Assembly (NCBI GenBank): GCA_017427265.1 | Contig: JAFRTG010000046.1 | Span: 62,001 to 126,000 of the forward strand | Length of the DNA: 64,000 bases | Direction: 5' to 3' | Origin: Oscillospiraceae bacterium | Lineage (GTDB): Bacteria; Bacillota; Clostridia; Oscillospirales; Ruminococcaceae | Shown: positions 11,352 through 20,093 of the stretch, piece after piece | How the letters are laid out: each line of letters opens with the position of its first letter | Numbering within the stretch: position 1 is the stretch's first letter | The notes under the pieces: generated by a model | What the model saw: the letters and a program-made list of their open reading frames with translations, nothing else | Database searches by the model: none | Told to the model about the DNA's origin: nothing | Program-made: the position numbers and the translations under genes

Positions 11352-11840
11352 ATGGAGCTTGCGGAATTTCAGCGGTTTTTGCAGTTCTATGTTTCCCGTT
11401 TTCCGGCATATAAACCGATGCCGGAGGAGCAGATTCAGCTCATCTGCGCGCAGTTTCCGCACAGGAAAATGCCGGAATTCGTGCTGACTTATCTGCGCAC
11501 ATGCGGCGGATGGCTTGCGGCAGGCGCTTCTGAAGCACCTTGCAAACTCATTGAGGACGGAATATTTCACGATTACGGCGAATTCATCCGGGCGTGGGAT
11601 GATTCAGACGAAGGATTCCGGCAATACGGCTTTGCTTATGAGGACTGCTTCTTTTTTCTGGATAGTCAGGATTTGCTGTATGAATTTATTCATCTGGACG
11701 GTCTGCGGGATGATCCGCTTGTATATAGGTTCTGGGTATTATACGACTACGACAGGCAATCGGAGCCGATCCTCTTTTCTCAGTGGTGCATCAACTTATA
11801 TAACAGACGGGTGCCGGACGAAGAAAAATGGACCGGATAA
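11352..11840 (+). CDS. Hypothetical protein, possibly SUKH-like
   Basis: 162 residues with many aromatic and acidic residues (for example YEDCFFFLDSQDLLYEF and VYRFWVLYDYD). The run MPEFVLTYLRTCGGW has the flavour of the P-x-x-x-x-x-L...GG signature of SMI1/KNR4 (SUKH) proteins, but the match is weak. ATG 11352 is preferred over a longer frame from 11301 because the PPTase gene ends at 11337 and AAGAAGGGAA stands before 11352. The function is unknown. Confidence 0.6.
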   Translation: MELAEFQRFLQFYVSRFPAYKPMPEEQIQLICAQFPHRKMPEFVLTYLRTCGGWLAAGASEAPCKLIEDGIFHDYGEFIRAWDDSDEGFRQYGFAYEDCFFFLDSQDLLYEFIHLDGLRDDPLVYRFWVLYDYDRQSEPILFSQWCINLYNRRVPDEEKWTG

Positions 11841-11872
11841 GCCGGTGCTGACCCCTTCGCCGTCTGTGAACG

Positions 11873-12018
11873 GCATGATGTGGGGAGAAGTACGAAAAAA
11901 GAAGCCGCGTTTCGCGGCGTGAATGTGAAAAAATGGGGGAGCTCTGCTGCCGGCGCCCGGAGGAAAAAGGGTGTGGGCACTGCCCACCCGGAGGGAAACG
12001 GAAGCGGGCACTGTCCGC
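11873..12018 (+). repeat. Dispersed hairpin repeat, family III
   Basis: Begins with the family lead GGGGAGAAG (11882-11890). Stem 1 is GCCGCG-ttt-CGCGGC (11904-11918). Then come GGGGGAGCTCTGCTGCCG and stem 2 GTGGGC-act-GCCCAC (11973-11987), and a second version of stem 2, GCGGGC-act-GTCCGC (12004-12018). The last part appears duplicated in tandem. Other copies are near 25927, 29353, 42974, 56075 and 56246. Confidence 0.75.
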
Positions 12019-12069
12019 ATGCAATGGGGAATCAACCGAATTACTTCGTTTTACTGGAGGTTTTTTCTT

Positions 12070-12840
12070 ATGCTGACGATTGATCTTCGCGGCAATCTTG
12101 CTGTCATTACCGGTGCGTCCGGTATGCTCGGCAGAGTGATTGCGCGAACCTTCGCAGACTGCGGCGCCGATCTGGTGCTGCATTACTATCACAATAAGGA
12201 TGAAGCAGATATGCTTGCCGGCGAGCTCCGCCGCAAAACCGGGCGGCGCGTCATGACCGTGCAGGGGGATCTGACCTCTGCTGAGGATGTCGCACGCATG
12301 AAGGACGAAATTACCGCAAAAATCGGCGTGCCCGATATCCTCGTGCACAATGCCGTCATTCAATATGAACGGAAATCCGTGCTTGAACAGCCGCTGGCGG
12401 ATTTTGAATCCCAGTTCGGCTCCTGCGTCATGCAGACCGTGCATATGACAAAGGCCTTTGTGCCGGACATGATCGCACGCGGGAACGGCGGGCGCATCGT
12501 TGTCATCAACTCGGAATGCGCGTCCCTTGCGGAACCGGATTTCGGTGCCTATGTCGCCGGAAAGCGCGGCCTCGACGGCCTCGTCCGTGTGCTCGCAAAA
12601 GAGCTCGGCCCGCACAAAATTACCGTCAATCAGGTTGCGCCCGGCTGGACCATCACCGAAAATGACCGCCGCGATCATACCGAATCGCAGCCGGAATATG
12701 AAAAAACGGTGCCGCTCGGTCGGCGCGGGACTGATGAGGAAATCGCGCAGATGTGTGCTTTTCTTGCGTCCCCGCTCGCTTCCTTTACGACCGGTGCCTA
12801 TATTCCTGTCTCCGGCGGCAGAGTGATGCCCGCCATCTGA
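12070..12840 (+). CDS. Short-chain dehydrogenase/reductase (FabG-like)
   Basis: NAD(P)H-dependent SDR of 256 residues. The Rossmann motif is ITGASGMLG (about residues 13-21), NAVIQYE stands for the NNAG element, the catalytic Ser is in VVINSECA, and Tyr-Lys are in AYVAGK. The C-terminal SPLASFTTGAYIPVSGG is typical of 3-oxoacyl-ACP reductase-like SDRs. The substrate is unknown and no fatty acid genes are adjacent. ATG 12070 follows CTGGAGG (12054-12060). The in-frame extension back to 11971 lies inside a dispersed repeat and is not believed. Confidence 0.88.
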   Translation: MLTIDLRGNLAVITGASGMLGRVIARTFADCGADLVLHYYHNKDEADMLAGELRRKTGRRVMTVQGDLTSAEDVARMKDEITAKIGVPDILVHNAVIQYERKSVLEQPLADFESQFGSCVMQTVHMTKAFVPDMIARGNGGRIVVINSECASLAEPDFGAYVAGKRGLDGLVRVLAKELGPHKITVNQVAPGWTITENDRRDHTESQPEYEKTVPLGRRGTDEEIAQMCAFLASPLASFTTGAYIPVSGGRVMPAI

Positions 12841-13088
12841 ACAGCTTTGATTGCTGCACTGCTGCGGTTTTCAAAATTGTTGAAAACTCTGTTGAATATA
12901 TTGAAAACTCACCCGCGTGTCTCGTGCGGAATCTCCGCTGATTCCATTCCAAATGCCCTTTGGGGAGAATGTTGAAAGGGAAAGCGGCATCGCTGCACGA
13001 TCATTTTGAATGGGGATTCTGCCCCCCAAGGCCGTATCCCGCGGTGTGTGAAAATGCAGAGAAAAATCTGCTTTGAAATCAACTGCAC
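12841..13088 (+). repeat. Intergenic stretch with palindrome and degenerate repeat copy
   Basis: No gene. There is an inverted repeat GTTTTCAA-aattg-TTGAAAAC (12867-12887). A degenerate relative of family I follows at about 12930-13060: ATCTCCGCTGATT, ATTCCAAATGCCCTTTGG, then a GGGGATTCTGCCCCCC segment and ATCCCGCGG. Confidence 0.4.
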
Positions 13089-13117
13089 CTGCCGTTCATG
13101 CGGCAGTGATTTTTTGA
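13089..13117 (+). terminator. Terminator-like hairpin just before purB
   Basis: CTGCCG-ttcatg-CGGCAG (13089-13106) is followed by TGATTTTTTG. It stands only about 12 bases before the purB ribosome binding site (AAGGAGG, 13127-13133), so it could be an intrinsic terminator of an upstream transcript or an attenuator of purB. I saw no purine-riboswitch core. Confidence 0.5.
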
Positions 13118-13142
13118 ATATCCATCAAGGAGGATACTTTTC

Positions 13143-14576
13143 ATGAGTACCAACAGCTATGAATCCCCGTTCTGCACACGCTATGCGAGCAAAGAGATGC
13201 AGTATCTCTTTTCTGCAGACAAGAAGTTTTCCACATGGCGCCGCCTGTGGGTCGCACTGGCCAGAGCAGAGCATGAGCTCGGTCTGAACGTCACCGCGGA
13301 GCAGGTCGCGGAGCTGGAAGCGCATATCAATGACATTGATTATGAGGCTGCCGCAAAGCGCGAGAAGGAATGCCGCCACGACGTCATGTCCCATGTCTAT
13401 GCCTACGGCCTTGTCTGTCCGAATGCAAAGGGTATCATTCACCTCGGCGCGACGTCCTGCTATGTCGGCGACAATACCGATATTATCATCATGCGGGATG
13501 CGCTGAAGCTCGTCCGCACAAAGCTCGTGACCGTGCTCGGCAACCTCGCAAAATTCGCTGAGGAATGGAAGGCACAGCCCTGCCTCGCCTATACGCACTG
13601 CCAGCCGGCGCAGCTGACGACCGTCGGCAAGCGCGCAACGCTCTGGATGAATGAGCTGCTGATGGATCTCGAAGAGCTCGATTTCCAGCTCGGCAGAATG
13701 AAGCTGCTCGGCTCCAAGGGTACAACCGGCACGCAGGCTTCCTTTATGGAGCTGTTCCACGGCGACGGCGCGAAGATCCGCGCAATGGAGCAGAAAATTG
13801 CCGCTGAGATGGGCTTTGCACCGGATGCGGTCGTTCCCGTTTCCGGACAGACATACTCCCGCAAAGTCGATGCACAGGTGCTCAATGTGCTTTCCGGCAT
13901 TGCACAGAGCGCCATGAAGTTCGCAAACGATCTGCGCCTGCTGCAGTCCTTCAAGGAGATGGAGGAGCCGTTTGAATCCGGCCAGATCGGTTCGTCCGCA
14001 ATGGCCTACAAGCGCAACCCGATGCGCAGCGAACGCATCACCGCACTCGCCCGCTACCTCATCACCGATACGCTGAACCCGGCCTTCACTGCCGGTACCC
14101 AGTGGTTCGAGCGCACGCTCGACGATTCCGCAAACAAGCGCATTGCCGTTGCAGAGGGCTTCCTTGCGGCAGACGCGATCCTCAACATCATGATGAATGT
14201 CACGAGCGGCATGGTCGTTTATCCGGCTGTTATCCGCCAGCGCGTCATGAATGAGCTGCCTTTTATGGCGACCGAAAACGTCATCATGGATGCGGCTGCC
14301 CGCGGCGGCGACCGGCAGGAGCTGCATGAGCATATCCGTGTGCATTCTATGGCCGCAGGTGCTGAGGTCAAGCAGAAGGGTCTGAAAAACGACCTCTGCG
14401 AGCGCATCGTCAATGACCCGATCTTCGGCGTGACCGCTGAGGAGCTTGAGGGCAGGCTCGATCCCGCAAACTATACCGGCAGAAGCGTTCAGCAGGTCGA
14501 GGAATTCCTCGCGGAGTACATCAGACCGGTGCTCGCGGATGCCGAATCTGCTGCCGATGTCGAGCTGACCGTCTGA
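13143..14576 (+). CDS. purB: Adenylosuccinate lyase
   Basis: Catalyses two purine steps: SAICAR to AICAR plus fumarate, and adenylosuccinate to AMP plus fumarate. The 477 residues match the longer clostridial/animal-like PurB. The fumarase-superfamily signature GSSAMAYKRNPMRSE (about residues 282-296) has the flexible catalytic loop, with HDVMSHV and YTHCQPAQ upstream. AAGGAGG (13127-13133) precedes the ATG. It is unlinked to the main purine cluster 20 kb downstream. Confidence 0.95.
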   Translation: MSTNSYESPFCTRYASKEMQYLFSADKKFSTWRRLWVALARAEHELGLNVTAEQVAELEAHINDIDYEAAAKREKECRHDVMSHVYAYGLVCPNAKGIIHLGATSCYVGDNTDIIIMRDALKLVRTKLVTVLGNLAKFAEEWKAQPCLAYTHCQPAQLTTVGKRATLWMNELLMDLEELDFQLGRMKLLGSKGTTGTQASFMELFHGDGAKIRAMEQKIAAEMGFAPDAVVPVSGQTYSRKVDAQVLNVLSGIAQSAMKFANDLRLLQSFKEMEEPFESGQIGSSAMAYKRNPMRSERITALARYLITDTLNPAFTAGTQWFERTLDDSANKRIAVAEGFLAADAILNIMMNVTSGMVVYPAVIRQRVMNELPFMATENVIMDAAARGGDRQELHEHIRVHSMAAGAEVKQKGLKNDLCERIVNDPIFGVTAEELEGRLDPANYTGRSVQQVEEFLAEYIRPVLADAESAADVELTV

Positions 14577-14602
14577 GTTTCCTGCAAATTGTCTGAAATC
14601 GC

Positions 14603-14631
14603 TTGACATTTTTCCAAAAATGCACTATAAT
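14603..14631 (+). promoter_or_regulatory. Sigma-A promoter for secDF
   Basis: A consensus promoter: TTGACA (14603-14608), 17-base spacer, TATAAT (14626-14631). The secD start is about 75 bases downstream. Confidence 0.85.
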
Positions 14632-14706
14632 GAAAATTACTTGTCGGCATATGTCAGAAGATCTGCTGCTATGCCCGATTAGTTCAAAAAACAAGGAGGC
14701 TTGGCA

Positions 14707-16164
14707 GTGAAGACCAACAAATCAGTCTTTTTCATCGTGTTCTTTCTGATTATCGCGTTTGCGGCTTCGACCGTGTTCGGTGTCAGAAATCAATACGGTG
14801 ATCTGACGACCGTCTATATCAAGGGCCTGAAGGATATCCGTCAGGGCATTGATATTCAGGGCGGTGTCGATGTCACGTTCGGACCTGCGGACGGCGTCGA
14901 TGCAACCAAGGAACAGCTCGAAGCTGTGCAGGAAGTCATGAAGTCCCGTCTGGTGACGCTCGGCATCAATGACTATGAAGTTTACATGGATGAGAACAAT
15001 GACAAGGTCATCGTTCGATTCCCGTGGCAGACGGGCGAAACCGATTTCGACCCGACCGCCGCAGTCAAGGAGCTCGGCGATACCGCAAAGCTGCAGTTCC
15101 GCAAGGGCTTCGTCTACACATCTGATGTGGATGACGACGGCAATACCACGATTACCCCGGGCGGTGCCGTCATCCTCGAAGGTACGGATGTCGAGGAAGC
15201 ATATGTCTCGCAGGAGCGCGACGACAACGGCGGCCTGACCGGAAACTTCAGCGTCAGCCTGGAGCTCAAGGACAGCGGCAAGGAAGCCTTTGCCACGGCA
15301 ACCGGCGAGGCTGTTGCAAAGAACAGCGAATACCTTGACGTCAACGGTTCCAATTCCAATTATGTTATTTCGATCTGGATGGATACCAACTGCATTTCCT
15401 ATCCGTCCGTCAATGCGCAGATCAGCGACGGCCGTGCTGTCATCACCGGCAATTTCGATTATGACGGCGCAAAGGCTCTCGCAGACAAGATCAACGGCGG
15501 TGCGCTGCCGTTCAACCTGACCACCGAATCCTTCAGCTCGATTACCTCCAGCATGGGCAACGGCGCGCTGAAAATCATGATGACCGCGGGCGTCATTGCA
15601 CTGGTTCTCATCATGATCTACATGATCGTGCTGTACCGTCTGCCGGGCTTTGTCGCAGCAGTCGCACTGCTCGGACAGGTTGCCGGTACGCTGGCTGTTA
15701 TCTCCGGCTGGTTCGGATTTGAGGATTCCAACACACTGACCATTCCGGGTATTGCAGGTATCATCCTCGCAATCGGTATGGGCGTTGACTGTAACATCAT
15801 CACCGGCGAGCGCATCAAGGAAGAGCTCAACACCGGCAAGTCGCTGGATGCTTCCCTGAAAGCCGCTTACAAGCGTTCGTTCACCTCGATCCTCGACGGC
15901 AACATGACCGTTATCATCGTTTCCATCATTCTGATGGGCGCATTCGGCGTGTCCTCCAGCTTCTTCGCAAAGCTGCTGTCGTTCCTGTTCAGATGGTTCG
16001 GCGTTTCCACCGAGGGTACCATTTTCTCCTTCGGCTTCACGCTGCTGACAGGTGTTATCTTCAACTTTATCATGGGCGTTCTGGCTTCTCGTCTGATGCT
16101 GACCTCCCTCTCGAAGTTCAAATGCTTCCAGAACAGAAAGCTGTACGGAGGTGCTGAGAAATGA
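14707..16164 (+). CDS. secD: Protein translocase subunit SecD
   Basis: With SecF it uses the proton gradient to help SecYEG release exported proteins. 485 residues from GTG 14707, chosen because AAGGAGG (14693-14699) is seven bases upstream; TTG 14701 is too close. One N-terminal helix (SVFFIVFFLIIAFAAS) precedes a large extracytoplasmic domain with the RQGIDIQGGVDV element. Five helices follow from about residue 290, including the GIAGIILAIGMGVDCNI motif of RND-type exporters. SecF overlaps by four bases (ATGA). Confidence 0.95.
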   Translation: MKTNKSVFFIVFFLIIAFAASTVFGVRNQYGDLTTVYIKGLKDIRQGIDIQGGVDVTFGPADGVDATKEQLEAVQEVMKSRLVTLGINDYEVYMDENNDKVIVRFPWQTGETDFDPTAAVKELGDTAKLQFRKGFVYTSDVDDDGNTTITPGGAVILEGTDVEEAYVSQERDDNGGLTGNFSVSLELKDSGKEAFATATGEAVAKNSEYLDVNGSNSNYVISIWMDTNCISYPSVNAQISDGRAVITGNFDYDGAKALADKINGGALPFNLTTESFSSITSSMGNGALKIMMTAGVIALVLIMIYMIVLYRLPGFVAAVALLGQVAGTLAVISGWFGFEDSNTLTIPGIAGIILAIGMGVDCNIITGERIKEELNTGKSLDASLKAAYKRSFTSILDGNMTVIIVSIILMGAFGVSSSFFAKLLSFLFRWFGVSTEGTIFSFGFTLLTGVIFNFIMGVLASRLMLTSLSKFKCFQNRKLYGGAEK

Positions 16165-17159
16165 GCAAGTCTAACAAGAAGAAAAACGCAACGAATACGA
16201 ATATCCAGTCCATCATTGAGCAGGTCAAGATCCGTGATTTTTACGGCACGCGCAAGGTGTTCTTCACCCTGTCCGCGATCCTGATGGTGCTGGTGCTGCT
16301 CGCCTGCTTCATTTTCGGCGTGCATATTTCCATTGAGTTCAAGGGCGGTACGCTCGCTTCCTATACCTACAGCGGCACGATCAATGAAAACGATATCGCC
16401 GCTCTGGCAAAGGATTATCTCGGCACACAGGTCAATGTGCAGACCGGTGAAACCTTTACCGGTGAAAAGACCCAGACCTTTACGCTCTCGTTCAGCATGG
16501 AAAAGGCATTCTCCTCCGAAATGCAGGATACTTTGCTCAACAAGCTGAAGGACAAGTATCCGGATGCACACATCGAGACCCTGCAGACCAGTGACGTCGC
16601 TGCAAAATCCGGTAAGCGCTTCCTGATGAAGTGCCTCGTTGCCGCGATCTTTGCTTCGATCGTTCTGATTCTTTACATCTCCTGGAGATTCAAGCGCATT
16701 TCCGGCTGGAGCGCAGGTATCTTTGCAGTTGTCGCGCTGATTCATGACCTGATTATCGTATTCGGTACCTTTGTGGTCTGCCGCTTTGAGATCGACGCAA
16801 ACTTCATGGCCGTCATCCTGACAATCCTCGGTTATTCCGTCAACGATACCATCGTTATCTACGACAGAATCCGTGAAAATCAGGCACTGCTGCCGGAGAA
16901 CACCAAGCTGCCGGAGCTCGTCAACATCTCCCTCAGCCAGACTATCCGCAGAACCGTCCGTACTTCGGTCACAACGATCGCTGCAATGCTCATCGTCACG
17001 ATTCTGGCACTGGTCAACGGCGTGGATTCCATCATGCGGTTCTCCATTCCGATGACCGTCGGTATGATTTCCGGATGCTATTCCTCGCTGTGTCTGGCTC
17101 CGATGCTCTGGACAGCATGGAAAATGCGTGAGAAGAAAACCGCAGCTTCTGAGGAATGA
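16161..17159 (+). CDS. secF: Protein translocase subunit SecF
   Basis: Partner of SecD in protein export. 332 residues with a basic cytoplasmic start, a helix at about 36-54 (FTLSAILMVLVLLACFIFG), the extracytoplasmic domain with SIEFKGGTL, and five more helices. The RND-like motif is ILTILGYSVNDTIVIYDRIRE, followed by RTVRTSVTTIAAML. A short charged tail ends in KKTAASEE. The ATG overlaps the secD stop, so the two are translationally coupled. Confidence 0.95.
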   Translation: MSKSNKKKNATNTNIQSIIEQVKIRDFYGTRKVFFTLSAILMVLVLLACFIFGVHISIEFKGGTLASYTYSGTINENDIAALAKDYLGTQVNVQTGETFTGEKTQTFTLSFSMEKAFSSEMQDTLLNKLKDKYPDAHIETLQTSDVAAKSGKRFLMKCLVAAIFASIVLILYISWRFKRISGWSAGIFAVVALIHDLIIVFGTFVVCRFEIDANFMAVILTILGYSVNDTIVIYDRIRENQALLPENTKLPELVNISLSQTIRRTVRTSVTTIAAMLIVTILALVNGVDSIMRFSIPMTVGMISGCYSSLCLAPMLWTAWKMREKKTAASEE

Positions 17160-17255
17160 TGCGTTTTCTGCATGCAGCCTTGTAAAATATGCATGCGAAA
17201 AAACAAAAAATCATTCAGAAATCTGCGCGTTCCTTGTGTGATATTCTGAAAATCA

Positions 17256-17287
17256 ACGAAGCACCTTGCGTTTGCAGGGTGCTTCGT
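17256..17287 (+). terminator. Strong hairpin after secF
   Basis: A near-perfect 14-bp stem with four-base loop: ACGAAGCACC...TTGC-gttt-GCAG...GGTGCTTCGT. It lacks a clean T-run and runs straight into GCTATAAT, so it may be both the secDF end signal and part of the next promoter. Confidence 0.55.
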
Positions 17288-17295
17288 GCTATAAT
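17266..17295 (+). promoter_or_regulatory. Possible promoter of the TIM-barrel gene
   Basis: TTGCGT (17266-17271), 18-base spacer, TATAAT (17290-17295), overlapping the hairpin above. A second TATAAT lies at 17303-17308. Weak -35, so moderate support only. Confidence 0.4.
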
Positions 17296-17379
17296 ACGAC
17301 TGTATAATAATGGAATAATTTGCCGGTCTGTAAAATATCAGACCGATGTGAAACAAATTGTTCATCGGAGAAGATTGTC

Positions 17380-18183
17380 ATGATTCCAGCCGTTTCTACC
17401 GCGTGTCTTTATCCGAAACCGACAGAGGATGCACTTTACGATCTCTGTCTGCACGGCATCCAGACGGTTGAATTATTTCTGAATTCGCCCTCAGAGTGCA
17501 AACCCGTTTTTGCCGGCGATCTGCACGCAATGCTCAAGCGGTTCGGCGTCAGCTGTTTTTCTGTGCATCCCTGGACGGCGACCAGCGAGGGCTTTATGCT
17601 CTTTTCCAATTATCCGCGCCGGTGTGCGGATTTTCTGGAGGAGACAAAGCATGTGTTTGCGCTGATGGAACGCATCGGGGCGAAATACTATATCCTGCAC
17701 GGTGCGCCGGCAGGCAGGGTTCCTGCGGAGATCTACTGCGAACGGTTTCATCTGCTCGCGGAGACCGCAAAGCCCTTCGGCGTGACTGTGACACAGGAAA
17801 ACGTCAACAAATTCGAGAGCCAGAGCCTGCGCTTTCTCAAGGAATTTTGCAGGCAGCTCGGCGATGACGCTAAGATCACTTTTGATACCAAGCAGGCCGT
17901 GCGCGCCGGAATGGATATTTCCGAGGCCGTGCGTGCGGTCGGAGATAAGATTGTGCATGTGCACCTCAGCGACCACGGCAGCCTCGGCGACTGCCTGCGC
18001 ATCGGAAAAGGCCGGTTTCAGATCGCACCGTTTCTTTCCGCGCTTGCTGCGCAGGGCTTTGACGGCACTGTGACGCTGGAGCTGTACCGCGAGGCGTTCG
18101 GCTCTACGGCAGAGCTTGCCGAGGACTGGCAGCGCATCGCAAGACTCATCCGCGCTGCGGAGAAGGCGTCTTCGGCAGATTGA
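17380..18183 (+). CDS. Sugar phosphate isomerase/epimerase-like TIM-barrel protein
   Basis: 267 residues of the xylose-isomerase-like (AP endonuclease 2) fold. Metal-ligand type residues recur at strand ends: VELFLNS, YYILHGAP, VTQENVN (Glu), TFDTKQA (Asp), HVHLSDHG (His, Asp) and VTLELYREAFG (Glu). The substrate cannot be told; the family includes sugar epimerases, inositol enzymes and hydroxypyruvate isomerase. ATG 17380 follows CGGAGAAG; the upstream in-frame extension to 17320 is unlikely. Confidence 0.8.
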   Translation: MIPAVSTACLYPKPTEDALYDLCLHGIQTVELFLNSPSECKPVFAGDLHAMLKRFGVSCFSVHPWTATSEGFMLFSNYPRRCADFLEETKHVFALMERIGAKYYILHGAPAGRVPAEIYCERFHLLAETAKPFGVTVTQENVNKFESQSLRFLKEFCRQLGDDAKITFDTKQAVRAGMDISEAVRAVGDKIVHVHLSDHGSLGDCLRIGKGRFQIAPFLSALAAQGFDGTVTLELYREAFGSTAELAEDWQRIARLIRAAEKASSAD

Positions 18184-18189
18184 TGATAA

Positions 18190-18262
18190 GGTACGGGGAG
18201 CGTGTCCCCGGCAGGAATGAGGGAAAAGCCCTCAGATATCGCGCAGCGATTCCGCTGCTGTA
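18190..18262 (+). repeat. Multi-hairpin intergenic element
   Basis: Three small stems in a row: CGGGGA-gcgtg-TCCCCG, GAGGG-aaaag-CCCTC and ATCGC-gca-GCGAT. The last stem is identical to the one that ends the family I copy near 50650. Lies between the TIM-barrel gene and nrdR. Confidence 0.45.
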
Positions 18263-18278
18263 GAAAGGAGCGTGCGCT

Positions 18279-18755
18279 ATGCGTTGTCCGTGGTGCGGAG
18301 AAGAGGATACAAAGGTCATTGATTCACGCTCTGTTGAGGGGAAGAAAAAGCGCCGCAGATGCTGCACAAAATGCGGCAAGCGCTTCACGACCTTTGAATG
18401 CGTCGAGCGGCCGCTGCTGATGGTCGCAAAAAGAGACGGCTCGTTTGAGCCGTTCAATCGCAACAAGCTGATGGGCGGCATCTTTAATTCCATCAAGAAG
18501 CGGCCTGTCAAAATGGAGCAGGTCAATGCGCTTGTGGATGAGATCGAGGCCGAGCTTGCAAATGAGATGGTGCAGACCGTTTCGCCCGACCGGATCGGCA
18601 GCATGGTCATGGAACGGCTGATGAATATTGATCCGGTCGCCTATGTCCGCTTTGCTTCCGTCTATCTGCGCTTTTCCGATGCGGCCGATTTTGTCCGCAT
18701 CATCAGCGAAATGCAGGAACGTTCCGGAAACGGCGCTAACGGACAGAACGCATGA
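18279..18755 (+). CDS. nrdR: Transcriptional repressor NrdR
   Basis: Zinc-ribbon and ATP-cone repressor of ribonucleotide reductase genes that senses nucleotide levels. 158 residues, typical length. Four zinc cysteines lie in CPWC and CTKC near the N-terminus, followed by GKRFTTFE; the ATP-cone covers about residues 46-136 (VAKRDGSFEPFNRNKL to VYLRFSDAADF). GAAAGGAG precedes ATG 18279. No ribonucleotide reductase gene is in the window. Its last 20 bases overlap the convergent gene on the other strand. Confidence 0.95.
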   Translation: MRCPWCGEEDTKVIDSRSVEGKKKRRRCCTKCGKRFTTFECVERPLLMVAKRDGSFEPFNRNKLMGGIFNSIKKRPVKMEQVNALVDEIEAELANEMVQTVSPDRIGSMVMERLMNIDPVAYVRFASVYLRFSDAADFVRIISEMQERSGNGANGQNA

Positions 18756-19158
18756 CCTGCGTCTGTGCGTCGTAAACCTGCGCGCCGGCCAGTGCGTCGC
18801 CGCAGAGCAGAAGCTCTGCATAAAGATGCGTTTTTCCGCCGTTTTCAACCGGATATACATATCGTTTTGCCGCGCTGCCGGCATATTGCTCCGGCGAAAG
18901 ACCCTGCCCGTGCTGCAGCTGCAGCCAGCGCTGTCCCGCCGGTGTCACCCATTCGCACGGCAGATAGGTCTCACTGACTGCCGGTTCCGCGACGACCCAG
19001 CCGCGGAGATTCAGCCATGCTTCCCGCGCCTGCGCATCCGAAAGAATGACCGCGTCTTGCGGCGCCCGCTGCAGCCGCTGCCGGAGCAGAAATCCGGCCG
19101 CAAGCAGCAGAAGCATCACGGCAAACAGCCGCAGCATCCGTCTGTTCGGTTGTTTCAT
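18736..19158 (-). CDS. DUF4830-like membrane-anchored protein
   Basis: 140 residues with one N-terminal helix (LRLFAVMLLLLAAGFLL) and an extracytoplasmic domain. The domain pattern WLNLRGWVVAEPAV...YLPCEW...QLQHGQGLSPEQYAGSAAKRYVYPV resembles DUF4830, where a short YN-lQ---G-dL--Y-G---RYtY motif is usual; this is recognised by eye. The function is unknown. It is one of few minus-strand genes in this part and converges on nrdR with a 20-base overlap of the coding ends. Confidence 0.72.
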   Translation of the reverse strand: MKQPNRRMLRLFAVMLLLLAAGFLLRQRLQRAPQDAVILSDAQAREAWLNLRGWVVAEPAVSETYLPCEWVTPAGQRWLQLQHGQGLSPEQYAGSAAKRYVYPVENGGKTHLYAELLLCGDALAGAQVYDAQTQVMRSVR

Positions 19159-19266
19159 ACAGAGTTCACCCCCCGGTGCATATTATGCAGCCGGATTTCA
19201 TAAAAGAACCGCCTGTGCAGGCTGACTGCGCAGACGGGATTTCATTCCGCAGGAGGCACGGTTATC

Positions 19267-20046
19267 ATGCGACTTGACCGCTTTTTGTCCGGGCAGACGG
19301 CCTTTTCCCGCCGGGAGCTGACAGAGCGCATCCGCAGCGGTGCCGTAACCTGCAACGGCACGGTCATCCGGAAGCCCGATGCGGCCGTAAATCCCGGAAC
19401 CGATGCGGTCACACTGCTGGGAAAACCCATTGTTTACAGCGAATTTCACTGGTTTCTGCTCCATAAGCCGGAGGGCGTCATCACTGCTGCCCGCGATCCG
19501 AAGCAGAAAACCGTGCTCGATCTGCTCAGACCGGAGGATCGCCTTCCGCGGCTCGCGCCGGTCGGCAGACTCGACAAGGATACGGCCGGAATGCTGCTCA
19601 TCACCGATGACGGCGTCACGGCGCATCAGATGATCTCGCCGAAGCACCATGTCGCAAAGTACTATCTTGCGGCGCTGCGGGATCCGTTCCGGCAGGATTA
19701 TATATCAGCTTTCCGCAGCGGCATGCTGCTGCGCGAGGGCGGCTCTGAGGAGCAGTGTCTGCCCGCGGAATGTATGCAGATCGGGGAGCGGCTTGCCGTT
19801 CTGGAGCTGCATGAGGGCAGATATCATCAGGTGCGGCGGATGTTTGCCGCAGCCGGAAATCATGTGGAAAACCTGCTCCGCGTGCAGATCGGACAGCTCA
19901 GATTACCCCCCGATCTGCCGAAAAATGACTATTTGCCAATTTTCAACAAAGATGTGGAATCTGCGTTGAAAAATTCGGATATTTCAGAAGTTTGTGCGTT
20001 TTGCGCGCAAGATTATTCGTCATATTGGATAAAGACCGGGATTTAA
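19267..20046 (+). CDS. Pseudouridine synthase, RsuA family
   Basis: Converts a specific uridine in rRNA to pseudouridine; RsuA acts on 16S U516, but the target here is inferred. 259 residues with an N-terminal S4 domain (MRLDRFLSGQTAFSRREL) and the catalytic motif VGRLDKDTAGMLLITDDG containing the essential Asp (about residue 102). RYHQVRRMFAAAGNHV follows. About 35 residues past the usual end (from PKNDYLPIF) look unrelated to the family. GCAGGAGG precedes the ATG. Confidence 0.9.
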   Translation: MRLDRFLSGQTAFSRRELTERIRSGAVTCNGTVIRKPDAAVNPGTDAVTLLGKPIVYSEFHWFLLHKPEGVITAARDPKQKTVLDLLRPEDRLPRLAPVGRLDKDTAGMLLITDDGVTAHQMISPKHHVAKYYLAALRDPFRQDYISAFRSGMLLREGGSEEQCLPAECMQIGERLAVLELHEGRYHQVRRMFAAAGNHVENLLRVQIGQLRLPPDLPKNDYLPIFNKDVESALKNSDISEVCAFCAQDYSSYWIKTGI

Positions 20047-20064
20047 GTTTGGTCAATAATCATC

Positions 20065-20093
20065 TTGACCGGAAGCGGAAAATCTGGTATGAT
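20065..20093 (+). promoter_or_regulatory. Sigma-A promoter for the ABC ATPase gene
   Basis: TTGACC (20065-20070), 17-base spacer, TATGAT (20088-20093) with an extended -10 TG two bases upstream. It starts 19 bases after the pseudouridine synthase gene and gives a leader of about 175 nt before the ATPase start. Nothing else was recognised in the leader. Confidence 0.7.

Noticed and set aside
12841-13142. Purine riboswitch before purB
   Set aside because: I could not find the conserved three-way junction sequences; only a terminator-like hairpin is clear.
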